Positions 55,705-63,087 of a stretch of DNA of 64,000 nt are shown here, piece by piece. A program made the position numbers and the translations under genes. The notes under the pieces were generated by a model. That model saw nothing but the letters and a program-made list of their open reading frames with translations. It did not search any database and was not told the origin of the DNA. The DNA comes from Desulfoluna butyratoxydans (GTDB taxonomy: Bacteria > Desulfobacterota > Desulfobacteria > Desulfobacterales > Desulfolunaceae). The stretch spans positions 124,822 through 188,821 of the forward strand of contig NZ_CAADHO010000011.1 of NCBI RefSeq assembly GCF_900699765.1, given 5' to 3'. The first letter of the stretch is position 1. The number at the start of each line of letters is the position of its first letter.

Positions 55705-56295
55705 TCAAAGGCGTAGGCCTGCCCCTTTTATGTGTCTTAAGTTATAATCTATGTCCTTAAGCACCTGAATAACAACCTTTTCAATGGAGATTAACACTGG
55801 TGCAAATATTCGATTGTTGCCGTCAAGCTCATCAATTGCATACTCTTTTGTATATTCATAATGCTTAATAATTGGAGCAGGTCGTGAAGGTATATGGTAT
55901 TGAACTGTACATTCAAAACCACCATAATCGAAACCTGAAGCTTTTAAAAGATTGTATGAATATTTAACTTTGGGATCTTTGAGGATTACTATGATCTCAT
56001 TACAATTTATCGAACAATCAAATCCAGAATATGTTGCAAGCTGCTTAATCATTGCATTGAAGGTTAAGCCTACGTCTAAGTCGGTTGTAACAGCACTTCC
56101 AGTAACGCTATCAGGTTTAACGAAAACCTTTAATTGATTGTTTTCTTGGGATCCTTTGACAATAATTGAACTTGATGTCGATTGTATTTGCCGAGCATCT
56201 TGTTCAGCATCGAAACTGACTCTTTTTTCTAATGGTACCAACGATGTACACCCTGTAATGAGAAATAAAACAACCAACAAACTAAAATGCTTCAA
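55705..56295 (-). CDS. lipoprotein of unknown function (probable integron cassette gene)
   Basis: About 196 aa beginning with a classic lipoprotein signal KHFSLLVVLFLITGC. The mature part is not recognised and contains a conserved-looking NCNEIIVILKD and two other cysteines. The TTG at 56295 is chosen because AAGGA/AAAGG lies upstream and it places the signal peptide at the N-terminus; a longer TTG frame reaches 56358. It is AT-rich, on the minus strand, and preceded at 56430-56484 by an attC-like site, so it is probably a cassette gene. No attC was found after its stop. Confidence 0.6.
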   Translation of the reverse strand: MKHFSLLVVLFLITGCTSLVPLEKRVSFDAEQDARQIQSTSSSIIVKGSQENNQLKVFVKPDSVTGSAVTTDLDVGLTFNAMIKQLATYSGFDCSINCNEIIVILKDPKVKYSYNLLKASGFDYGGFECTVQYHIPSRPAPIIKHYEYTKEYAIDELDGNNRIFAPVLISIEKVVIQVLKDIDYNLRHIKGAGLRL

Positions 56296-56429
56296 AACCT
56301 TTAATTCCTTTGTGTAGTTTAAATTACGTATTTTGAACAAACCAAATACCTGGGCCAAAAAAGAAAGTCTTACGAAATAGAGTGATAAAAATCAACACAT
56401 AGTCAATGTTTAATTAGCGGCAAATCAAA

Positions 56430-56484
56430 GGCTAACGCTTAAATCATCGGCGCTTTTTGCGTCCGATGAATTTTACTGTTGTGC
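56430..56484 (-). other. attC-like integron recombination site
   Basis: On the minus strand: GCACAAC, then a stem TCATCGGACGC / GCGCCGATGA, then the core GTTAGCC, total 55 bp. Size and layout fit a short attC with its core facing the next minus-strand gene. Confidence 0.65.
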
Positions 56485-56503
56485 CTTTATAGTACCGTAG
56501 GGT

Positions 56504-56701
56504 TCAAGTAAAGACACTCCATGCTTGGTTTTTTGTGTATATAAATTGATCCTGACTGAAATACGGTTCTATCAATTTTCTGCATTCATTCTCAGGTTTA
56601 CGACCACACCAGCTCCCTTCAAAATCGAGCCTTGCAACGATATTTAAACTTAGGTTGCGACTATACTGTTCATTCCAATACACGTCGCATTTAGATGACA
56701 A
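56504..56701 (-). CDS. small hypothetical protein, probable cassette gene
   Basis: A 65-aa frame (TTG start) encoding CDVYWNEQYSRNLSLNIVAR, then LDFEGSWCGRKPENECRKLI, a protein-like composition with four cysteines. Its stop lies 20 bases before the attC at 56430-56484. GTTATGT, another possible attC core, lies at 56708-56714 just before the start, and the 188-bp mobile element is inserted directly behind that. No SD is visible. Not recognised. Confidence 0.4.
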   Translation of the reverse strand: MSSKCDVYWNEQYSRNLSLNIVARLDFEGSWCGRKPENECRKLIEPYFSQDQFIYTKNQAWSVFT

Positions 56702-56717
56702 GGAAAAACATAACGCG

Positions 56718-56905
56718 GAAGAAGGGGTCGCGTCTTGACATTGGACATTCTGTCAAATCCCTTTCGGTTTAGCACTATATGCCACAGCAGGCCTCATTAT
56801 CTGGTTTGTAGGGCTCTTGCCCTATAACCAGATCGGCCTCAAGCCACTGACTAATTAACCGAATGAGTAGGGGTTGTTTCAAATGTCAAGACGCGACCCC
56901 TTTCC
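56718..56905. mobile_element. 188-bp inverted-repeat element (MITE-like), copy 1
   Basis: Terminal inverted repeats AGGGGTCGCGTCTTGACATT (left) and the reverse complement of the same at the right end (AATGTCAAGACGCGACCCC). The interior has a hairpin CTGGTTTGTAGGGC / GCCCTATAACCAG. No coding capacity. Two further copies of exactly the same length are at 59183 and 61206. Confidence 0.88.
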
Positions 56906-57086
56906 ACACGCCAAATCAGTTTGTCAAAGCTATCTGGCTATGGCGCACTCTTAAAAAAAGTGGCACAATTTGAATGAAGTATGGCGCGGTGTGCTATTTA
57001 TGGCGCCGCCCTGTTCCTCTATGATTGATCCAAAAAGCAGCACGCCTGACACAGGCGCAAACCAAAGTACATACAGGGAGATAATC

Positions 57087-57863
57087 ATGGGAAATACAGC
57101 ATTGATTACCGGCGCATCCAGCGGTATTGGAACCGAGCTGGCACGATATCATGCATCAAAAGGCGGCGACGTCGTCCTGGTTGCACGACGAGAAAACAAA
57201 CTCAACGACCTCAAGGCGGAGCTGGAGAGAACCTGCGGCATCACTGCCACGGTGATCGCTGCCGACCTGGCCGAACCGGACGCAGCAGAAAAAATCTTTG
57301 CCGCCACCGAAGCAGCCGGCCTTGTCATTGATGTTCTTATCAACAACGCCGGGTTCGGCGGGCATGGAAAATTCCACGAGCGGAATCTTACAAAGGACCA
57401 GGCCATGATGCAGGTCAACATGGTCTCCCTGGTGAATCTGACCCACCTCTACCTCCAGGGCATGGTGAAACGAAACAGGGGGAACATCCTCCACGTGGCC
57501 TCAACAGCCGGATTCATGCCGGGACCGCTGCAGGCGGTCTATTACGCCACAAAATCCTTTGTGGTCTCCTTCTCCCAGGCCATTGCCGAGGAACTCGACG
57601 GGACCGGAGTCACCTCAACAGCCCTCTGTCCCGGCGCTGTTGCCACCGACTTTGTCAAGGCAGGCGATCTTGACGGCCTCGATATCTGGGACAAGGCCCC
57701 CACCCCTGATACCGTTGCCAAGTGTGGCTACGACGCAATGGAGAAGGGCGAGCTCATCAAAATCAATGAAGCGGGCCTGAACTTCACCCTCAACTGGATT
57801 ATCCCCTTCCTGCCGAGGAAACTGGTGCTGAAAATTTCCCGGAAGGCCATGGAAAAAAAATGA
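57087..57863 (+). CDS. short-chain dehydrogenase/reductase
   Basis: A 258-aa classical SDR: cofactor motif TGASSGIG (about residues 8-15), NNAG, the catalytic Ser in HVASTAGFM, and YYATK. The C-terminus is hydrophobic (FTLNWIIPFLPRKLVLKISRK), as in SDRs linked to lipid metabolism. It oxidises or reduces a hydroxyl/carbonyl with NAD(P)(H). SD GGGAG. GC content is like the core genome, unlike the cassette genes around it. The AraC-type gene that follows on the same strand is its likely regulator. Confidence 0.87.
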   Translation: MGNTALITGASSGIGTELARYHASKGGDVVLVARRENKLNDLKAELERTCGITATVIAADLAEPDAAEKIFAATEAAGLVIDVLINNAGFGGHGKFHERNLTKDQAMMQVNMVSLVNLTHLYLQGMVKRNRGNILHVASTAGFMPGPLQAVYYATKSFVVSFSQAIAEELDGTGVTSTALCPGAVATDFVKAGDLDGLDIWDKAPTPDTVAKCGYDAMEKGELIKINEAGLNFTLNWIIPFLPRKLVLKISRKAMEKK

Positions 57864-58036
57864 GCGTAACGATGGATCGGGATGCCTCAGGCGGCCAGAT
57901 GGAGGCACTTGGAAACCTGATGGCGAATACCTGAACGCTGTCTTCATCGAAACGGTTTTGAATCACCCCAGGGTTGGTTAGTCACAGGCGCAGCCCGTAA
58001 GCAAATGCGCAGGGGCTGCGTCACGGAGGTAAAAAA

Positions 58037-59050
58037 ATGAAAAAAGCATCCCGATTTGTTGTGCAGCGCGGCTGGAAAATCATGCTTGCGGACATGGGGC
58101 TCAACACGGCCCATGTGCTTGCCTTGGCGGGCTTGCCCGCGGATCTTTTTTCGCGGAAGGATGCTGCATTGAGCCCGGCTGATTATTTCAGGCTCTGGGA
58201 GGGGCTGGAACAAATAGCCGGGACCGAGGAGCTTCCGTTGATGGTGGGGCGGGCCATTTCGGTGGAGTCCTTTGATCCCGCGATCTTCGCAAGCCTTTGC
58301 AGCCCGGACATGAACACGGCCCTGCAGCGGCTGGCCAGGTTCAAGCCCCTTATCGGCCCCATGACCATGGACGTGAAGATTGGAAGAGAGGTGACCTGTG
58401 CCACCCTGGATTGCTATGGCTACACCCACCGTATACCGCGATCCCTGGGAGCTGCAGAACTGGTGTTTTTCACACAGCTGATTCGCCTTGCAACGCGGGA
58501 ACGGATTGTTCCCACTGTTTTAGAGTTACCAGAGCTTCCGGGCAACAGCGCCCCCTACACCGAGTATTTCGAGAACCCGATCCGGCAGGGCAAAGCGATC
58601 CGCATCGGGTTTTCTGCGGCCGATGCGGGCCGTCCCTTTCTCACGGAAGATGCTTCCATGTGGAATTTTTTCGAGACGGAGCTGAAACAGAGGCTTTCCG
58701 ACCTGGAGGCCGAAACAACTTTCAGCCAGCGGGTGAAGAGCGCCCTGCTCGAAATGCTCCCCAGCGGCGAAAGCACCATTGAAGAGGCCGCCCGAAGGCT
58801 GGCGGTGAGCAAACGCACCCTGCAGAGGCAGTTGAGCCGGGAGTCTTCGAGTTATCAGGAGGTCTTGAACATCACGCGGGAAGCCCTGGCCAAGCATTAC
58901 CTCTCCCGCTCTGCCATTTCTCCGCCCGAAATATCCTTCCTGCTGGGCTATCAGGACAGCAATTCGTTTTTAAGGGCTTTCAAAGGCTGGACAGGAGCAA
59001 CGCCGGGTGAGTACCGAAATGAGCACTTCCAAGCCGATCAATTGCATTGA
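58037..59050 (+). CDS. AraC family transcriptional regulator (OruR/ArgR-like N-terminal domain)
   Basis: A 337-aa protein with an N-terminal Arabinose_bd-type domain (about 20-200, GLPADLFSRKDAALSPADYFRLWEGLE) and a C-terminal AraC HTH pair (IEEAARRLAVSKRTLQRQLSRE and EISFLLGYQDSNSFLRAFKGWTGATPGEYR). It binds DNA as a regulator of a nearby operon, most simply the SDR gene upstream. SD GGAGG before ATG 58037. Between the two genes lies a CGCAGCCC / GGGCTGCG inverted pair (57991-58021) that may be a terminator or operator. Confidence 0.88.
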   Translation: MKKASRFVVQRGWKIMLADMGLNTAHVLALAGLPADLFSRKDAALSPADYFRLWEGLEQIAGTEELPLMVGRAISVESFDPAIFASLCSPDMNTALQRLARFKPLIGPMTMDVKIGREVTCATLDCYGYTHRIPRSLGAAELVFFTQLIRLATRERIVPTVLELPELPGNSAPYTEYFENPIRQGKAIRIGFSAADAGRPFLTEDASMWNFFETELKQRLSDLEAETTFSQRVKSALLEMLPSGESTIEEAARRLAVSKRTLQRQLSRESSSYQEVLNITREALAKHYLSRSAISPPEISFLLGYQDSNSFLRAFKGWTGATPGEYRNEHFQADQLH

Positions 59051-59182
59051 TATCGAGGTTGGGGCTGTCAAGGCTCACCTCGAGGCGGGCTGTTGTCGAT
59101 GAACCGGTTGGTGCAAAGCCGGGTGCGCATCAAGAGATGGGTTGCCGATGGCCTGAGACTCATCCCCCCAAGACGAGAATTG

Positions 59183-59370
59183 GAAGAAGGGATCGCGTCT
59201 TGACATTGGACATTCTGTCAAATCCCTTCCGGCTTAGTACTATATGCCACAGCAGGCCCCATTATCTTGTTTGTAGGGCTCTTGCACTATAACCAGATCG
59301 GCCTCAGGCCACCGACTAATTAACCGAATGAGTAGGGGTTGTGTCAAATGTCAAGACGCGACCCCGTTCC
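59183..59370. mobile_element. 188-bp inverted-repeat element (MITE-like), copy 2
   Basis: Same length and ends as copy 1, in the same orientation, with about 10 point differences (AGGGATCGCG at the left end and CCCCGTTCC at the right end). With copy 1 it brackets the SDR-AraC pair. Confidence 0.88.
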
Positions 59371-59628
59371 ATAGGAATACGTCATTGATGGAGTGACGTT
59401 TGGAAACGAGCCGCGAGACACCCCGAGGTAATCGCTGGAGGACTCACCCTGCCGAAGGACCGAACATGAAGAACAACGGCGTCTGTTGCTACAATAAATC
59501 CAACAGGAGAAGTATGGAACAGGCGCGGCGTGGGTTACGTTCCCTTGAAGGGTTAAGAGTGGAAACCGTCATCTTGGTATAAGATTCGCTCTTAACACTT
59601 TTTCCTGGCTACGGCCCGGATGTCTTTG
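59371..59628 (+). other. probable upstream part of a group II intron (ORF-less or degraded)
   Basis: Noncoding sequence directly before domain V of the intron end called next. Structured stretches such as GAGCCGCGAGACACC and GGAGGACTCACCCTGC look intron-like but could not be assigned to domains I-III with confidence. No reverse transcriptase/maturase gene is present. Confidence 0.35.
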
Positions 59629-59700
59629 TGAACCGCCCGGTGCGGACCCGCATGCCGGGTGGTGTGGGGCCTGGGGGAGATAAACCCCCGGCTACCCGAT
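59629..59700 (+). mobile_element. group II intron 3' end (domains V and VI, class C type)
   Basis: Domain V: AACCGCCCGG ... CCGGGTGGTG with the CGC triad of class C introns. Domain VI: GCCTGGGGG / CCCCCGGC followed by the typical 3' end CTACCCGAT. The next bases (TAGGC) are the complement of GCCTA, the first five bases of an attC core on the minus strand, so the intron sits in an attC in the orientation opposite to the cassettes, as group IIC-attC introns do. Confidence 0.7.
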
Positions 59701-59709
59701 TAGGCAAAA

Positions 59710-60228
59710 TTATTCATAATAAAATTTAATTCCATGTAATTCTGCATAATCAAAAAAATATTCAATCATTGTGGCGCTCTCCACAGTCTCGTAAATCCTG
59801 TATTGAGAACCATAGGAAAATGGAGCTTCAAATATTTCATGGTCAAAAACTAATCCGGTACCCCATTTCGATAAAACTCTATGATTTTCAAATATCCCTG
59901 CATGTGTTGGTTTTTGTTCATCATTAAAATATATTATTAGTCCATTGTCTTGTGCTTTAGAAATTAAATTGTTGATTATCAAATACTGAATAAATTCACT
60001 GTTTGCAAAAACATGTTGTTTTTTTATTTCAACATAATCAGAGGAATTCGTTAGCCGTAACGCATATTCAAAGCAGTTATATGTGCCCCATTCATGGAAT
60101 AAGTGACTTGAATCAATGACATTGATAGAATGCACGTAATGATTTTTCAAATCACTCAAAGCTATCTGTTGTTTTGTGTGTTCTTCTTTAGGAATGTCAC
60201 CTAATTGCTTTCTTAGTTCTATATTCAT
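59710..60228 (-). CDS. cassette protein with Cys/His (papain- or NlpC-like?) pattern
   Basis: A 172-aa protein. WGTYNCFEYALRL (C52) followed later by THAGIFENHRVLSKWG (H109) and H130 resembles the Cys-His arrangement of small NlpC/P60-like or DUF7689-type proteins, but no firm family can be given. ATG 60228 lies six bases after an attC core (GTTAGGC), the standard spacing in integron cassettes. The longer frame up to 60330 is attC sequence. AT-rich. The function is unknown; a peptidase or amidase activity is only a possibility. Confidence 0.65.
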   Translation of the reverse strand: MNIELRKQLGDIPKEEHTKQQIALSDLKNHYVHSINVIDSSHLFHEWGTYNCFEYALRLTNSSDYVEIKKQHVFANSEFIQYLIINNLISKAQDNGLIIYFNDEQKPTHAGIFENHRVLSKWGTGLVFDHEIFEAPFSYGSQYRIYETVESATMIEYFFDYAELHGIKFYYE

Positions 60229-60234
60229 ATCGTT

Positions 60235-60319
60235 GCCTAACGTGTGCTTCACCGGCCGCAAAATGCGGAGCGAGGAACGAGCGCAGCTTTTTGTGGACCC
60301 TTGCAGCGTGTAGTTATGT
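60235..60319 (-). other. attC site (85 bp)
   Basis: Minus strand: ACATAAC at the 5' end, imperfect inverted arms (TACACGCTGCAAGGGTCCAC with ... GCGGCCGGTGAAGCACAC), and the canonical core GTTAGGC at the 3' end. It begins five bases after the DUF2971 stop and ends six bases before the next ATG. Confidence 0.85.
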
Positions 60320-60323
60320 ACAT

Positions 60324-61190
60324 TTACCATTCTCTATATGGGATTGAACTATTTTTTACGCATCTACATAAGTTCTTATTTGTCGTTAGCATACAGAGGC
60401 TGGAAAATGAGAGGTTAGAATGAGGTGAAGGCCCTAATGTAATACTTTCAAAGTAGGGTTTGGAATGTAGCTTGATTTCTGTATATGGTGATATCATGCT
60501 TGAGCCTTCACGAAACTTGAGCTTTTCATTCGTAAGATCCTCTTGTAGTTTTATGAGAAATCTCCACTCTTTTTCTTCTCTGAAGGCTTCGTCTTTTATT
60601 GAAGCCAAAATAAAATAAATTTCATCATAAAAAGAACCGATATAATCGTAATAACACTCTGCAATATGTCTATTTGACGATGCTTTTGGCGCTTGCGTCT
60701 TGAAACTATTTAGAAGCTCCTCAATAAGGCTGTTAATTGTAATTTGTTGATGTTCCCAATTATACTTACACTTAACGAGGCTCAGAGAACTTTTAGATAA
60801 TAATTCAATTATTTTATCTGGTGAAAACTCAAGACACAAACCTTTACCATGGGGCGTATAACTTCGCCACTGACTAAGTAAGCATGGTTCTTCCGACAGA
60901 GAAAAGACAAATAATTGAGGTGTCGTTTTTGAAGTAGAGTTGACCCATTTGCCCAATTGATTCAAGAAATTAGTTTCTTCTATTGAAAAAGAACCTGTTT
61001 CCAGCTTTATGCTGATACATTTTAGAAAAATTTCACACGCATGTATTAATTCTTTTGAATCATTTAAATATGAAATGTGTGTAGCCCACAAGGATTGACT
61101 TTGAGCAATTCCAACTAGTGAGCCAACTCCTGTATAATGGTACAGGGATTGTTTTATATCTGAAAATGTAAATTTTTCTATAAGACTCAT
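60324..61190 (-). CDS. DUF2971 family protein (cassette gene)
   Basis: A 288-aa protein with the DUF2971 landmarks LYHYTGVGSLVGIAQSQSLW, ATHISYLNDSKEL and LFVFSLSEEPCLLSQWRSYT then GKGLCLEFSP. The family is common in defence islands and integrons, but its activity is not established. ATG 61190 is chosen because codons further upstream (MTESPTSRRDPFF) are simply the translated end of the 188-bp element inserted 16 bases before the start. That insertion leaves only a short 5' region and possibly no native promoter. Confidence 0.8.
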   Translation of the reverse strand: MSLIEKFTFSDIKQSLYHYTGVGSLVGIAQSQSLWATHISYLNDSKELIHACEIFLKCISIKLETGSFSIEETNFLNQLGKWVNSTSKTTPQLFVFSLSEEPCLLSQWRSYTPHGKGLCLEFSPDKIIELLSKSSLSLVKCKYNWEHQQITINSLIEELLNSFKTQAPKASSNRHIAECYYDYIGSFYDEIYFILASIKDEAFREEKEWRFLIKLQEDLTNEKLKFREGSSMISPYTEIKLHSKPYFESITLGPSPHSNLSFSSLCMLTTNKNLCRCVKNSSIPYREW

Positions 61191-61205
61191 TGACTCATCT
61201 TTCGT

Positions 61206-61393
61206 GAAGAAGGGGTCGCGTCTTGACGTTGGACTTTCTGTCAAATCTCTTCCGGTTTAGCACTATATGCCACAGCAGGCCCCATTATCTGGTTTGTAGG
61301 GCTCTTGCCCTATAACCAGAACGACCTCAAGCCACCGACTAATAAACCGAATGAGTAGGGGTTGTGTCAAATGTCAAGACGCGACCCCTTTCC
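61206..61393. mobile_element. 188-bp inverted-repeat element (MITE-like), copy 3
   Basis: Same 188-bp length and orientation as copies 1 and 2. It separates the Shedu-like gene from the DUF2971 gene at the place where an attC would be expected; CCCCAAC next to it on the minus strand may be the remaining half of that site. Confidence 0.88.
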
Positions 61394-61403
61394 CGTGTTG
61401 GGG

Positions 61404-62525
61404 TTAAAAAGGTATATCACCTTTGTCTCTACTTTTTGTAATATCTGTCTGAATTTCAAACATATTTAAAATACGTTTTGAAACTTTAAGTAGCTGATCA
61501 TAGGTGATAATCTCAATTCTGTGAAGATGAGAGTTTAAGTTCCTCAATGCCTCAACTTGATCCTGACCATTATCTCGACCAACAATGATCTTTGCTTTTA
61601 TTTTTAAAGTGTCAAACCCTTCAGTTGCTATAATTGAGTCACGCTGCCTCTCAATTCGCTCAATATATTTAACAACTTGGCCAATTACTGCTGAAAGCTT
61701 AGATGATGGATAATAACTTTCATGCGAGCTGTCATATACAAATAGTTTTTCGGAAAATGCTTTTTTAATTTCAATTATTTCGACATAATCATCGACTGTT
61801 TTCCGCATCATAAAGTCAAGACGCTCGTCTTTAGTCCATGTTTTTCGCCTCAGTCTTTGACTGTACTCACTACCAAACATCCAAGGATGATTTTCTAAAT
61901 GTGTTTGAAATTTACTTTCAGGAGTATCAGGATTGGTTATTAACTGCCTTAACTCCATGACTGCTTCGGAATAATTGACAATTTTAGCTGCATTGGAAAT
62001 ATGCGTTAATGTTTCTTTATTGGTTTGTTCAAAGGCTTTAACAAATTCAGAAATATTCGTTTTATTAGTCTCTATGTGAGAAACTAAACTACCCAATAAT
62101 GAAAATTTATCTTTGTTTTTAATTTTTTTCGTCGCATCAAGTACGTTAGAAAGTTTGTCAAAGTCGTTTGAATTTATAAGGTGTAACTCACCAAGATTTT
62201 CACCAAATTTATTTTTAAACTCTGCATCTAAGAAATTGTACAAACGCTTGATTTCATCTGGATTATTCCCATCAAGTCTAACTGATTTCTCGAATTGATA
62301 ACTCCAACCTTTCTTTGATTTGTCAATCTGGTCAATTTTGAGAGAAAAATGATGAATTTTTTTGGTTTTATCATTTAATATTTCAAGTAAAGTTGCGATT
62401 CTAAATGCTCTGGGACCTTCTTTTAAGACAACTTGCTTTATAAGGCCTACATTCCCAGTATTGTATGCTTTTTTGATTTTTACTTTAACATCTTCTAATG
62501 TATTCTCTGGACCTAAAGTCCCCAT
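61404..62525 (-). CDS. Shedu-type defence nuclease (DUF4263, SduA-like), cassette gene
   Basis: A 373-aa protein. The C-terminal half carries the DUF4263 signature ENHPWMFGSEY (211-221), then D237 in RLDFMM and E252-I-K254 in VEIIEIKKA, the D...ExK active-site pattern of PD-(D/E)xK nucleases, and LSAVIGQVVKYIERIER. Shedu proteins are single-gene anti-phage nucleases with variable N-termini; the N-terminal ~180 residues here are helical and not recognised. ATG 62525 follows TTGGAGAAC and lies 18 bases after the attC core; the frame upstream of it is attC sequence. Confidence 0.82.
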   Translation of the reverse strand: MGTLGPENTLEDVKVKIKKAYNTGNVGLIKQVVLKEGPRAFRIATLLEILNDKTKKIHHFSLKIDQIDKSKKGWSYQFEKSVRLDGNNPDEIKRLYNFLDAEFKNKFGENLGELHLINSNDFDKLSNVLDATKKIKNKDKFSLLGSLVSHIETNKTNISEFVKAFEQTNKETLTHISNAAKIVNYSEAVMELRQLITNPDTPESKFQTHLENHPWMFGSEYSQRLRRKTWTKDERLDFMMRKTVDDYVEIIEIKKAFSEKLFVYDSSHESYYPSSKLSAVIGQVVKYIERIERQRDSIIATEGFDTLKIKAKIIVGRDNGQDQVEALRNLNSHLHRIEIITYDQLLKVSKRILNMFEIQTDITKSRDKGDIPF

Positions 62526-62543
62526 ATTGTTCTCCAATAAAGG

Positions 62544-62651
62544 CCCTAACGCGTGGCAATGCCGACTCAAAAAGCTGAAAAGAGGGGGGCGGTTCAACTT
62601 ACGAAAGAAATGGCCAGCTTTTTGGAGCCGGCCATGAGCCAATTGTTATGT
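62544..62651 (-). other. attC site (108 bp)
   Basis: Minus strand: ACATAAC at the 5' end, the arms AAAAAGCTGGCCATTTC and CAGCTTTTTGAGTCGGC around a central loop, and the core GTTAGGG at the 3' end. The stop codon TAA of the upstream cassette gene (62646) lies inside ACATAAC, a common cassette arrangement. Confidence 0.82.
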
Positions 62652-62906
62652 GCTGTTCTTACCTGATTTCATTCTTATATCTGACAAAAGCAGTAAGCAA
62701 AAAAATCCAAAACCAATGTACCCCAAATACAAACATGCAATTTGAAAATATGAATCAAGATCTTCTTTGAAGCCACCTGGCATGAACCAAACAAAACAAA
62801 AAAGCAATGTGCCAGAAATTATAGATATAACTAAATTGGACTTGCTTGACCCATTTGCGAGAAATTCTGAAACAGTTTTCTTTAATGGTGGAAATATAAA
62901 AGACAA
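62646..62906 (-). CDS. small membrane protein, cassette gene
   Basis: An 86-aa frame from TTG 62906 with two hydrophobic helices (LVISIISGTLLFCFVWFMPG and IACLYLGYIGFGFFCLLLL). Codons further upstream in the same frame (to a TAG) would encode AFLAYTAGYVYLSFPYF, which looks like a genuine extra membrane helix, but no ATG/GTG/TTG is available there. The true start may therefore be non-standard or lost by a frameshift. Not recognised; AT-rich, flanked by attC sites. Confidence 0.5.
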   Translation of the reverse strand: MSFIFPPLKKTVSEFLANGSSKSNLVISIISGTLLFCFVWFMPGGFKEDLDSYFQIACLYLGYIGFGFFCLLLLSDIRMKSGKNST

Positions 62907-63007
62907 AAAGTACGGAAATGATAAGTATACGTAGCCTGCCGTATAGGCTAAAAATGCTGAAAGTATATTTAACTAAATATCAAACAATACTAAGCCCTTA
63001 AATGGTC

Positions 63008-63087
63008 ACATAACGTTTAAAATGTAGGACCGCCGAGTGAGCGAGGGTACTACCGCTCAGCGGTAGCGGTCCCTACAAGTGATTTGC
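63008..63087 (-). other. attC-like hairpin (less certain)
   Basis: On the minus strand a stem TGTAGGGACCGC / GCGGTCCTACA encloses an inner stem GAGCG / CGCTC and is followed by GTTATGT. Its position between two minus-strand cassette genes is right, but neither end matches the attC core well. Confidence 0.45.

Noticed and set aside
59400..59582. A 60-codon plus-strand frame before the intron end
   Set aside because: It resembles structured intron RNA sequence rather than a gene and has no SD or homologue that I recognise.
62526..62642. N-terminal extension of the Shedu-like protein by 39 codons
   Set aside because: The extra codons are attC sequence; ATG 62525 has an SD and the right distance from the core.
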